Assembly (NCBI GenBank): GCA_038501785.1
Contig: JBAMJR010000025.1
Coordinates: 957,001 to 1,021,000, forward strand
Length of the DNA: 64,000 bases
Origin: Myoxocephalus aenaeus
Taxonomy: Eukaryota; Chordata; Actinopteri; Perciformes; Cottidae
Direction of reading: 5' to 3'
Position 1 is the first letter of the stretch; each line of letters starts with the position of its first letter. The position numbers and the translations under genes were made by a program. The notes beneath the pieces were generated by a model. That model did not search any database. It had not been told where the DNA came from and saw only the letters and a program-made list of their open reading frames with translations. Below are positions 24,800-33,489 of the stretch, piece by piece.

Positions 24800-26807
24800 C
24801 CCTTCGTCCACTGAGCCCGCGGTTTCGCGTGGTGACACTTGAAACGTTTCTCTAAGTTTCTAAAATATTCACAGCACCCCGATAATACATCGTAAAAATA
24901 TAATTTTACGTCTGGCGGAAAGAGACGGCTTCCTGCTTCCGGGTGCCTGCCAGGCAGAGCCCAGCATAATTTTAACATCATCAGGCAAGCGAAAGGGCAG
25001 CAGTGTGTCATCTGACGCTGAAAAAAAAATAAAAAAAATCCTTCTCTGTGATTAGTTGAGTCATATGTCCGTCGCCATTTCGTGAACTAAACAACCAATG
25101 TACACTCAGGAACATCTCAAAAGGACTACCCACTTGAGCATGTATACACTACAGTTTACAATCAGAGAAAATCAACGACAAAGAGATTCAACACGGAGGA
25201 AGCAAAACGCATGATTCTGGAGACCAGCGAGGAGGAGGACGACGCGTCGTCGTCAGAGCTCGAAGGCTTTAGTTCTTCTGAGGAAGATGGGTAAGTGTAG
25301 TTACTAAACTTTGTTACGTGTCTGTAAGGCTGCATGGTGCAAACTAGTAATGTGTGCAAACTAGTAATGTGTACAAACTAGTAATGTGTACACTGCAGGA
25401 GAGCACGAGAGCCAGCCACGCGGTGCACACTGCTGTTCACGTTACTACGTCATGATCTGAGTAATGTTTACACACAGTCTGCTTTGTACAACACTCTGCT
25501 TCACGTTACTACCACTAATATTTATACATCCAATGCGGAGCACTATGCTAAAATTACTACCACAGTCATGATCTGAATAATATTTGCACATCCAATGTGG
25601 AGCATTCTGCTCAATCGTTACGTCATCTTTCTTTCAACTGACTAGTCTTCATTTATTTTACAGAGAGGAGCACCAGCCGCCCCGACCAGCCTGGCCAGCA
25701 AAGAGGCAGCGTGTTGGACGGCAACTACCACGACCAGCAAAGAGGCAGCGCGTTGACCGACGACTAAAAACACCATCTCCAGCAAACAGGGCGCGTGCTG
25801 CCCGGCGACTGCTTTCACCTCAGGCCAGATCAAGAAAGACAGCAGCACGTGCACCACCTGCACCTACGCTGTCCTGGAGGACGGATGAAGACCCGGACAC
25901 TGCTCCCCCGTCATCAAGTTCCAGCCCGGACACCAGGTCCACATGTCAGTGCCACAGCAACACCCATTGAACTCTTCAAACTGTTCTTCCAACTAAGTCC
26001 ACGGTGGGTCGCAGGGTTTGCGAGCTTTGCAGCATGAAGAAAGTGAGCAAAGACACGGCGTGGAAGTGCGAGGCGTGTAACGTTCCCCTCTGCCTGCAGC
26101 TGAACAGAAACTGTTTCCATGACTGGCATGCCATGGCATGAGGATATGCCATTGAAGCATATATACTTGTATATTGTAAATGGTCTAGTCTTTGTTCTGT
26201 TTTATATTTCTGAATATATATTCTGTACATATTTTCTTTTTTTTTTATAATACATATTTTTATTTAAAAAAAAAAAAATTGTTGTGATGGTCATTTTTCA
26301 TTTGCACACACTCCATGAAGCTTTATCTGCACTATGAAGTCATTTCTCAGTCCCATTTTTATCATTTTGGTGAAAGCTGTGAAAGACCATATTTCTACTC
26401 AAAAAACGATAATAAAAACTTTAGTTTTAGACATTTATTTACATGTATCTAACATTTTATTCATATATTTCACTGCTTTTGTGAACCTAAAACCTTTGGT
26501 AAACCAATTGCCATCACCTAAACAGAGTCACCACCTGAGTAAAGTTAGGTTTTTTCAAGCGATATGAAGAATTTCCAAAAATCGAGATTCCATTTTTCAG
26601 CTTTAGTGTCATATTATAAAGTTTTTCTCTTTACACTTTTGCCTTATGACAATGGTGCCTCATTATATAGATAGCTGAGATTGTTCTGCAATTTATGATG
26701 TAAAACATGGGTATATATCTTATATGCAAGTGCCTTAAAAGGTGAATCTAAGAAAATTATGTCAAATCGAGAAAATCGACTGAAAATGACCTCCAGTGTG
26801 CAGTGAG
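24800..26807 (+). mobile_element. piggyBac derivative, copy 1 (2.0 kb)
   Basis: Flanked by TTAA at 24796-24799 and 26808-26811. It starts CCCTTCGTCCACTGAGCCCG and ends CCTCCAGTGTGCAGTGAG, an imperfect inverted pair. It is nearly identical over its whole length to copy 2 at 58112-60109. It contains a two-exon transposase remnant without the catalytic core, an intron with a short ACTAGTAATGTGTACAA tandem repeat at about 25343-25400, and an AT-rich 3' part. It lies within the interior of hAT-Ac copy A and splits an older transposase relic, so it inserted after that relic. Confidence 0.9.
25175..26141 (+). pseudogene. piggyBac transposase remnant (copy 1)
   Basis: Exon 1 (25175-25290) encodes an acidic N-terminus like that of copy 2 but its start codon is lost (ACG follows ATCA where copy 2 has ATG). 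A clear donor, GGGTAAGTG, follows. The acceptor TTTTACAG at 25663 opens exon 2, a basic region with two copies of AKRQRV, leading to a piece reading TPIELFKLFF, the usual start of the piggyBac catalytic domain. That domain is missing. Exon 2 then jumps to a C-terminal segment with cysteines in CELC, CEAC and a final HDWH, the piggyBac-type zinc finger, ending at a stop at 26139-26141. A frameshift lies before TPIELF. It cannot make a working enzyme. Confidence 0.8.
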
Positions 26808-27126
26808 TTAACAATGGCTGCATCCTTCTCCCCTAACACACTCATTCTGCAAAAATAATGTTTGTATTAGTGTTAACTTCTAGTTTAGCCTTATTCAGAC
26901 CTGCCAACCTTGATATTTTTTGCGTACCGACGAGGGGGGGGGGGGGGGGGGGGAATTGACGACGACTAATAGGGGACAAGTCATTAAATACTCGTCATGC
27001 ATTATATTGCATTGCATATAATGTGTGCTGGTCAATTCGTCTAAAATTAATTTTAGACAAATTTTTACTAGCGTACTTTGACCTCAAAATGCGTATCCGC
27101 TACGCAAATTGCGTACAGATTGGCAG

Positions 27127-28381
27127 CAGTGTTCCCTCTAAGCTGTGCGCGTGCGCGGCCGCGCAGGCCAGTCGAAGTGGCCGCGCAATAGATTTTTCAG
27201 ACCGCGCAAACGATTTTTTTTCAGGGGTTAAAAATCTTTTTTGCGCCAGTGTTTCTGAGATAGGAGTGAGCCATCTCCACAATAGAAGATCTTTGATGTG
27301 ATGTGTCGAGTCTTCTTGGCCAATCAGCGTCCCGTTTCTCGACATGCGTTCTCTGTACATCCGCTAGCGCTCTGTACCTCTGCTAGCGCTCTGCCTCCGT
27401 AGGCACCCCCCACCCCCGCTGTCCTCCTCCGGGCGCCAGGAGTGAAACTCGCCTAGAGCGCCACATGAGCTAGGGCCGGCGCTGTTTAGGCTACTCTTGG
27501 TGGGCCCTGCTCCAGCAGTTATAGATACCATGGTGAAAAGAAAGGCAGAGCAGGTGCCCCAGAAAAAGGTCTGCCTAACATTTAAACACGAGTGGCTAGA
27601 TGAAATAGTCCAAACTGACACAGGTAGGATGAAACTTTCAGACATATTTAAATATGAAGAAAGCAAATTCTGCTCGGAGGCAAAAGTGAAAGGAGAGTTC
27701 GCTCGTGGGAAAACGTGTTTCTCTTTTGGTTAACCTGTTTTTCAGATGCTGTTCTTCAGAGACATGTGTCTTCCATAGGCCTGCAGACAAGATGAGCCAC
27801 ATAGCCAGATAGGCCTATCTCCCTCAATGACATTCAAATTACATGTTTTGTAGCCTAGTTTGTTGCAAACCACTCCAGTTATTAAATTGTTTATATAGGC
27901 TACCTTTAGGAAAAATGACACCATGTCAATTTAATAGGCCTATAAGTATTGTTAAGCACCTCATTAGCATTTTTCTTTCAATGAAGTTCCACTTAAATGT
28001 TGTACCTGCTGAGAAATGACTAAACACCTTTGATACTTTTATTTTTTATATATATCATTATCAGTCATAACCAGTGAACCAGTCATAACCTCCCCTTATT
28101 GAATTTCAACAAAGATCCTTTAAGTTCAACTAAACTGACTTGGTAAAACACCATCATTAAAATGTTCCCAAAGTCCAGCCATTATAAAGGATATTGAATA
28201 AATATCAACCTTGTATACATATTGATGCATTTGCTGTCATCTCTTTGAATCCCCTATGGCTAACGCAGGCTTGTGGTCATTTTCGGCAGGTCGCGTGGTT
28301 GCGAATTGCTCACAGTGCTGAAATGTGCGCTCAGAAATAAAAGAAATTGCTCAGTGCCGGAAAAAATTAGAGGGAACATTG
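27127..28381 (+). mobile_element. hAT element with CAGTGTTCCC ends
   Basis: Begins CAGTGTTCCCTCTAAGC and ends TTAGAGGGAACATTG, a terminal inverted repeat of about 15 bp. The flanking 8-mers are ATTGGCAG and GTTGGCAG, seven of eight identical, as expected for an hAT target duplication. It is 1,255 bp long and GC-rich near 27150-27250. It carries a short N-terminal transposase fragment and no catalytic region, so it is non-autonomous. Confidence 0.8.
27530..27733 (+). pseudogene. hAT transposase N-terminal fragment
   Basis: From the ATG at 27530 the frame reads MVKRKAEQVPQKKVCLTFKH, then a WLDEIV motif and a KLSDIFKYEE stretch, before a stop at 27733. Basic starts followed by W-L-x-E-I-V and I-F-K-Y recall the N-terminus of hAT transposases of the ZNF862-like group. 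The usual cysteine finger and the RNase-H core are absent, so this is the leading exon of an internally deleted gene. The assignment is by resemblance only. Confidence 0.5.
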
Positions 28382-28892
28382 GTTGGCAGCTCTGCTTATT
28401 GATAGAACGGTGGACCACTTTACCTTCTGCCTTGTCAGTCCCCTCACCTCAAAAACGGTAGCGTTAGCTAGCTGGCTAATATTGCGTTCTCTCCTGCTGT
28501 GTTCAATGACTCAATTCATCAAGCTGTAGCTAACGTTAGCTAATAATTTTCCACCGGAGCTTTAGCTAGCTGGCTAACGTTGCGTTCTCTCCTGCTGTGT
28601 TCAATGTGTTCACTCGCGCTCCCTTCTGGCACGTACACCTGTTCGCAGTTCACTGAATATCATTCATTTTGCCGTATCGCGCTCACCATTCATTCATTTC
28701 AAACCGTAACGTTAGCCTAGCTTCCAAGCCCAAACGGCGTGCCTATTGTTTTGCTTCCGGTTGAGCTACATCCGGCATGGTGGTCGCGGAAAAAAAAAAT
28801 TACAATTTAAATGCGTTAACGCCGTTAATAAAATTGACAGCGTTACAATTGGTTTGCGTTAACGCCGTTAATAACGCGCTAATATGACAGCA

Positions 28893-28895
<3 letters not shown>

Positions 28896-28932
<37 letters not shown>
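28896..28932. repeat. (AT)n block 2
   Basis: About 18 AT units between hAT-Ac copy A and the intact Tc1-like element. Confidence 0.95.
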
Positions 28933-28935
<3 letters not shown>

Positions 28936-30148
28936 TCACCTAAAGGATTATTAGGAACACCTGTTCAATTTCTCTAATGCAATTATCTAATCAACCAATC
29001 ACATGGCAGTTGCTTCAATGCATTTAGGGGTGTGGTCCTGGTCAAGACAATCTCCTGAACTCCAAACTGAATGTCAGAATGGGAAAGAAAGGTGATTTAA
29101 GCAATTTTGAGCGTGGCATGGTTGTTGGTGCCAGACGGGCCGGTCTGAGTATTTCACAATCTGCTCAGTTACTGGGATTTTCACGCACAACCATATCTAG
29201 GGTTTACAAAGAATGGTGTGAAAAGGGAAAAACATCCAGTATGCGGCAGTCCTGTGGGCGAAAATGCCTTGTTGATGCTAGAGGTCAGAGGAGAATGGGC
29301 CGACTGATTCAAGCTGATAGAAGAGCAACTTTGACTGAAATAACCACTCGTTACAACCGAGGTATGCAGCAAAGCATTTGTGAAGCCACAACACGGACAA
29401 CCTTGAGGCTGATGGGCTACAACAGCAGAAGACCCCACCGGGTACCACTCATCTCCACTACAAATAGGAAAAAGAGGCTACAATTTGCAAAAGCTCACCA
29501 AAATTGGACAGTTGAAGACTGGAAAAATGTTGCCTGGTCTGATGAGTCTCAATTTCTGTTGATACATTCAGATGGTAGAGTCAGAATTTGGCGTAAACAG
29601 AATGAGAACATGGTTCCATCATGCCTTGTTACCACTGTGCAGGCTGGTGGTGGTGGTGTAATGGTGTGGGGGATGTTTTCTTGGCACACTTCAGGCCCCT
29701 TAGTGCCAATTGGGCATCGTTTAAATGCCACGGCCTACCTGAGCATTGTTTCTGACCATGTCCATCCCTTTATGGCCACCATGTACCCATCCTCTGATGG
29801 CTACTTCCAGCAGGATAATGCACCATGTCACAAAGCTCGAATCATTTCAAATTGGTTTCTTGAACATGACAATGAGTTCACTGTACTAAAATGGCCCCCA
29901 CAGTCACCAGATCTCAACCCAATAGAGCATCTTTGGGATGTGGTGGAACGGGAGCTTCGTGCCCTGGATGTGCATCCCACAAATCTCCATCAACTGCAAG
30001 ATGCTATCCTATCAATATGGGCCAACATTTCTAAAGAATGCTTTCAGCACCTTGTTGAATCAATGCCACGTAGAATTAAGGCAGTTCTGAAGGCGAAAGG
30101 GGGTCAAACACAGTATTAGTATGGTGTTCCTAATAATCCTTTAGGCGA

Positions 30149-30151
<3 letters not shown>
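28933..30151 (+). mobile_element. Complete Tc1-like transposon (1,219 bp)
   Basis: Terminal inverted repeats of 29 bp (28933-28961 and 30123-30151) begin CACTCACCTAAAGG on the left and CACTCGCCTAAAGG on the reversed right, with one mismatch. TA dinucleotides flank both ends, as Tc1/mariner elements require, although the site lies within (AT)n so the exact duplication cannot be distinguished. One uninterrupted 346-codon transposase gene fills the interior. A second, deleted copy with perfect 29-bp ends is at 46451-47333. Confidence 0.95.
29079..30119 (+). CDS. Tc1-like transposase, intact, DD36E spacing
   Basis: A 346-residue enzyme of the usual Tc1-like length that would cut and paste its own element in the nucleus. 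Residues about 7-50 form a helix-turn-helix (LSISQSAQLLGFSRTTIS). A second DNA-binding helix set lies at about 80-120 and a basic RRPHR linker at 117-121. The catalytic acids are D155 (in WSDES), D246 (in QQDNAP) and E283 (in NPIEHLW). Ninety residues separate the first two and 36 the last two. Classic Tc1 has 34, so this fits the DD36E group described as Incomer. The MGKKG start is preferred because it is also present in the copy at 46.4 kb, where an in-frame upstream ATG exists. No stop or frameshift is seen. The gene lies 117 bp inside the left terminal repeat and has no introns. Confidence 0.93.
   Translation: MGKKGDLSNFERGMVVGARRAGLSISQSAQLLGFSRTTISRVYKEWCEKGKTSSMRQSCGRKCLVDARGQRRMGRLIQADRRATLTEITTRYNRGMQQSICEATTRTTLRLMGYNSRRPHRVPLISTTNRKKRLQFAKAHQNWTVEDWKNVAWSDESQFLLIHSDGRVRIWRKQNENMVPSCLVTTVQAGGGGVMVWGMFSWHTSGPLVPIGHRLNATAYLSIVSDHVHPFMATMYPSSDGYFQQDNAPCHKARIISNWFLEHDNEFTVLKWPPQSPDLNPIEHLWDVVERELRALDVHPTNLHQLQDAILSIWANISKECFQHLVESMPRRIKAVLKAKGGQTQY

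Positions 30152-30192
<41 letters not shown>
30152..30192. repeat. (AT)n block 3
   Basis: About 20 AT units between the Tc1-like element and hAT-Ac copy B. Confidence 0.95.
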
Positions 30193-30195
<3 letters not shown>

Positions 30196-30739
30196 TGCTG
30201 TCATATTAGCGCGTTATTAACGGCGTTAACGCGAACCAATTTTAACGGCGTCAATTTTATTAACGGCGTTAACGCATTTTAAGTTTTCAATTTTTTTCTC
30301 GCGAGCACCACGCCGGATGTAGCTCAACCGGAAGCAAAACATTAGGCACGCCGTTTGGGCTTGGAAGCTAGGCTAACGTTACGGTTTGAAATGAATGAAT
30401 GGTGAGCGCGATACAGCCAAATGAATGATAAGACAATAATGAATGGAAAGTTTACTTTCAAAAAGTTGTCAGATGGTTCCCTTGACAAGACCAAAGTGGT
30501 ATGTGCCATTTGTCATTGTGAACTGAGCTATCATCGTAGCCTATCCAGTCTGAAACACCACTTGATGGCCAAGCACACAGCTGATGCTAACTCTGCGCCC
30601 GCTCGTCATAGCAGACAAGAATGGATGACTTCAGAAACACATGGACACCACAACGAAGAACAAACTTATTGCAGCCATAGCTAAATGGGTGGCTACTGCG
30701 TGTAGGCCTGTTAACGTTGTGGAGGACGAGGGTCTAGCT

Positions 30740-31555
30740 CAGGGGTCGGCAACCCGAGGCTCCGGAGCCGCATGCGGCTCTTTAGCCCGTCTGTTGTGGC
30801 TCCCTGAGGTTTTGACCACACAAAAAAAAAGACGTTTTTATTTTCTTCTTCTTTTTTTTGCCCAGTGGAAAAACTTTCAAAGGGAATTCCTCTTATCTTG
30901 GAGTTTGAGGTGATATTGGGTCACTGAAAATAAAAATAAATGTTTAAATATTTCTTTAACTAAAATGTGCGTCACAGTAGCTGTCAAGCCTCTTCCCCTG
31001 CAGGTGGCTACTCGTGATTCAGAGCTCCGCCCTCGCTTATCAACGGATAAATAAATAAAAAAGAAAAGTCACGGAGGAAAGTAGAGCGTTTCATTCTGCG
31101 TGGACGTATTAATTTGCTTTCACTGCCAACGATGCTGCTGACCTGTATGCTTGATACGTAGCAAAAGATATGCCTTTTAAAATGTAAAACTCCTGTGAAG
31201 AGGACAGATATCGAACCTGCTACCTTGCGATTACAGGGCGAACACTCTACCACACGAGCCACATATATAGACAGAACTAAAGGTCCGGATAGCTGTGCTT
31301 TTAATTGACCTCAATGTAGTTGACACATGACTATTTTTTGTCTCCTCTTAATAAGAGTTTGATAGTTATAAACAGGTAAAATAGCAACACTGTCAAAAAG
31401 TGTCTTTATTCTTGTTCTATAATTTCATAAATACAACATATAATATAATATATGTAAGCTGTGATATCAAATCACTTTTGCGGCTCCAGACAATTTTTTT
31501 TGTGTGGAAAAAATGGCAAAATGGCTCTTTGGATAGGAAAGGTTGCTGACCCCTG
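30740..31555. mobile_element. hAT MITE nested in copy B
   Basis: 816 bp starting CAGGGGTCGGCAACCC and ending AAGGTTGCTGACCCCTG. It is flanked by a perfect 8-bp duplication, GTCTAGCT (30732-30739 and 31556-31563). Near both ends are phrases such as CCGCATGCGGCTCTTTA and GCGGCTCCAGACAA that are typical of a common fish hAT family. No transposase is present. A tRNA-like segment in minus orientation lies within it at 31195-31262. Confidence 0.92.
31195..31262 (-). mobile_element. tRNA-like (SINE head) segment within the MITE
   Basis: On the minus strand it reads GTGGCTCGTGTGGTAGAGTG, then CGCCCTGTAATCGCAAGGTA and GCAGGTTCGATATC. TGGTAGAGTG resembles an A box and GGTTCGAT a B box of a tRNA promoter. 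It lacks a clean acceptor stem and any recognised SINE tail, so it is a SINE fragment or captured tRNA-like sequence and not a working tRNA gene. Confidence 0.5.
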
Positions 31556-31898
31556 GTCTAGCTGATATCATACGCATCGCATCCAACGACAGGACCTACG
31601 AATTGCCTTCGAGAGCCACCATTACAAGCCACGTTCAGAAGTTGCACAAAACTGAGAAGGCTAATTTTATTTTGTAAACCCTTGTTTACCTGAAATGTGC
31701 ACTTTATAATGTTATTTTGTACCGCCCTGTTTGGCAGTTGTTTTTCAATCAAATAAAAAATGTGCATAAAGCAAGCCAATCCACTTTTTCATGTTGATAA
31801 GAGCATTAAAATGAAGAAAATTAATTGCGATTAATCGCGAGTTAACTATGACATAAATGCGATTAATCGCGATTAAATATTTTAATCGTTTGACAGCA

Positions 31899-31901
<3 letters not shown>

Positions 31902-31942
<41 letters not shown>
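31902..31942. repeat. (AT)n block 4
   Basis: About 20 AT units between hAT-Ac copy B and the next Tc1 element. Confidence 0.95.
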
Positions 31943-31945
<3 letters not shown>

Positions 31946-33070
31946 GACTGTCTCAGAAAATTAGAATATTGTGATAAAGTTCTTTATTTTCTGTAATGCA
32001 ATTAAAAAAACTAAAATGTCATGCATTCTGGATTCATTACAAATCAACTAAAATATTGCAAGCCTTTTATTCTATTAATATTGCTGATTATGGCTTACAT
32101 CTTAAGAAAACTCAAATATCCTATCTCTAAATATTAGAATATTTCCTCAGACCAAGTAAAAAAAAAGATTGATAACAGCAAAACAAAATCAAACATTAGA
32201 AAATGTCCATTAATGCACTCAGTACTTGGTTGGGAATCCTTTTGCACGGATTACAGCATCAATGCGGCGTGGCATGGAGGCAATCAGCCTGTGGCATTGC
32301 TGAGGTGTTATGGATGCCCAGGATGCTTCAATAGCGGCCTTTAGCTCATTTACATTGTTGGGTCTGGTGTCTTTCAGCTTCCTCTTCACAATACCCCACA
32401 AATTCTCTATGGGGTTCAGGTCAGGGGAATTGGCAGGCCAATCGAGGACAGTAATGCCATGGGCAGTACACCAGTTACTGGTGGTTCTGGCACTGTGGGC
32501 AGGTGCCAGATCATGCTGGAAAATGAAATCCTCATCTCCATAGAGCTTTTCAGCAGACGGAAGCATGTAGTGCTCTAAAATCTCTTGGTACACAGCTGCA
32601 TTTACTCTGGACTTGATGAAACACAGTGGACCAACACCAGCAGCTGACATGGCTCCCCAAACCATCACTGACTGTGGGAACTTCACACTGGATTTCAAGC
32701 AACTTGGATTTTGCTCCTCTCCAGCCTTTCTCCAGACTCTGGCGCCTTGACTTCCAAATGAAATACAACACTTGCTTCCGTCTGCTGAAAAGCTCTATGG
32801 AGATGAGGATTTCATTTTCCAGCATGATCTGGTTTTGCTGTTATCAATCTTTTTTTTTACTTGGTCTGAGGAAATATTCTAATATTTAGAGATAGGATAT
32901 TTGAGTTTTCTTAAGCTGTAAGCCATAATCAGCAATATTAATAGAATAAAAGGCTTGCAATATTTTAGTTGATTTGTAATGAATCCAGAATGCATGACAT
33001 TTTTGTTTTTTTAATTGCATTACAGAAAATAAAGAACTTTATCACAATATTCTAATTTTCTGAGACAGTC

Positions 33071-33073
<3 letters not shown>
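31943..33073 (-). mobile_element. Rearranged Tc1 element with long inverted repeats
   Basis: 1,131 bp with terminal inverted repeats of about 240 bp that begin CAGGACTGTCTCAGAAAATT and differ at only a few positions. TA lies outside both ends. Between them is the C-terminal half of a Tc1 transposase on the minus strand. The N-terminal half is missing. In its place, about 60 bp of the catalytic region (32509-32568) is repeated in inverted orientation at about 32770-32829, directly joined to the right terminal repeat. This looks like an aberrant repair product. Confidence 0.88.
32219..32698 (-). pseudogene. Tc1 transposase C-terminal half
   Basis: The frame contains VMVWGAMSAAG, FQHDLAPAHS with the second catalytic D, and SPDLNPIENLWG with the catalytic E; 34 residues separate that D and E, the standard DD34E spacing. 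It ends normally at IRAKGFPTKY. The same frame can be read upstream to about 32750 without a start codon. The helix-turn-helix DNA-binding half and the first catalytic D are absent, so the protein would not work. It belongs to a different Tc1 lineage from the intact copy at 29079-30119. Confidence 0.88.

Positions 33074-33143
<70 letters not shown>
33074..33143. repeat. (AT)n block 5
   Basis: About 34 AT units after the rearranged Tc1 element, ending in ATACATACCC. Confidence 0.95.
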
Positions 33144-33147
<4 letters not shown>

Positions 33148-33489
33148 CCCAGTACCATTCCAGTACCAATTAGAAATGCTTTGAAGGAAGAATCACAAAC
33201 AAATCTCCCTCTGGAACTCTTTCCCCAAACTCACCCGAGACTGCACTGACCTCTCCACATTCAAATCCCAAATCAAAACTCACCTCTTCAGAACTGCTTT
33301 TAATGTATGACTGTGTGCTCTTATTGTTTTTATTTATTTTTATCTGTTTTATTATTATATTTGTTTTACTGCATAGTTTTTAGGATATTGTAAATGTTGT
33401 GTAAAGTGACTTTGAGTACTAAGAAAAACACTATATAAATTAAAAGCATTATTATTATTATTATTATTATGATAATTATGATAATTATG

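Larger units (their letters stand above)
24564..26845 (-). pseudogene. Transposase N-terminal relic interrupted by piggyBac copy 1
   Basis: Removing the piggyBac insertion and one TTAA joins 26845-26808 to 24799-24564 in one minus-strand frame. It starts at an ATG (26845) and reads MSVLGEKDAAIVKQLDAG, where the TTAA lies in the Val-Lys codons. It continues through WNWSWLKLEGK and a short segment with CILC followed by K-D that resembles the N-terminal zinc-binding part of hAT-type transposases. It then runs out after about 90 residues, and a related frame continues shifted. No catalytic region is present. The family is inferred from the Cys-rich motif and the context, and is uncertain. Confidence 0.5.
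26896..28394. mobile_element. Small hAT-like MITE split by a nested element
   Basis: The left end is CAGACCTGCCAACC and the right end reads GGTTGGCAGCTCTG; their inverted match is 13 of 14. CTTATT lies just outside both ends. The element itself would be about 240 bp once the nested 1.25-kb element at 27127-28381 is removed. Its interior includes a G homopolymer of about 20 at 26934-26953 and GCGTACCGACGAG. The insertion point of the nested element is inside the right terminal repeat. Confidence 0.6.
24104..28895 (-). mobile_element. hAT-Ac element, copy A, filled with other transposons
   Basis: The left end starts TAGTGCTGTCAAACGATTAA with GATTAATCGC subterminal repeats. The right end finishes AGCGCGTTATT-type sequence in reverse and TGACAGCACTA. 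These match, in inverted orientation, the two ends of copy B at 30193-31901. About 200 bp of the 3' end (24104-24303) and 237 bp of the 5' end (28659-28895) are shared with copy B. The 4.36 kb between them is other transposon sequence: a transposase relic, a piggyBac derivative and two nested hAT-type elements. The interior BED-finger gene seen in copy B is absent. Either this is a chimeric element that captured foreign sequence or its centre was replaced by insertion and deletion. Confidence 0.8.
30421..31677 (+). pseudogene. hAT-Ac (BED finger) transposase fragment, split by a nested hAT
   Basis: The frame from 30421 encodes a BED-type zinc finger, CAICHCELS followed by LKHHLMAKH, in residues of about 32-54. 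After a frameshift near 30610-30640 the reading continues as MDTTTKNKLIAAIAKW and CRPVNVVEDEGLA. Removing the nested element and one copy of its GTCTAGCT target duplication restores the frame directly into DIIRIASNDRTYELPSR and then a stop at 31675. This matches the early part of Ac-type transposases. The DDE core and the dimerisation domain are missing, so it is an internally deleted gene that was later interrupted. Confidence 0.8.
30193..31901 (+). mobile_element. hAT-Ac element, copy B
   Basis: Begins TAGTGCTGTCATATTAGCGC with TTAACGGCGTTAACGC repeats and ends with GCGATTAATCGCGATTAA repeats and TTTGACAGCACTA. The outermost 11 bp are an inverted repeat, while the subterminal motifs differ between the two ends, as is usual in Ac-type hAT elements. 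It is 1,709 bp including an 816-bp hAT nested at 30740-31555; without that it is about 890 bp and holds only the start of the transposase. It is the inverted partner of copy A. Confidence 0.88.

Noticed and set aside
25273..25400. CRISPR-like short direct repeats in the piggyBac intron
   Set aside because: Three near-identical ACTAGTAATGTGTACAA copies are contiguous with no spacers, and the same run is in the second piggyBac copy; it is a short tandem repeat.
31195..31262. Working tRNA gene
   Set aside because: No paired acceptor stem; it lies in a transposon and resembles a SINE head.
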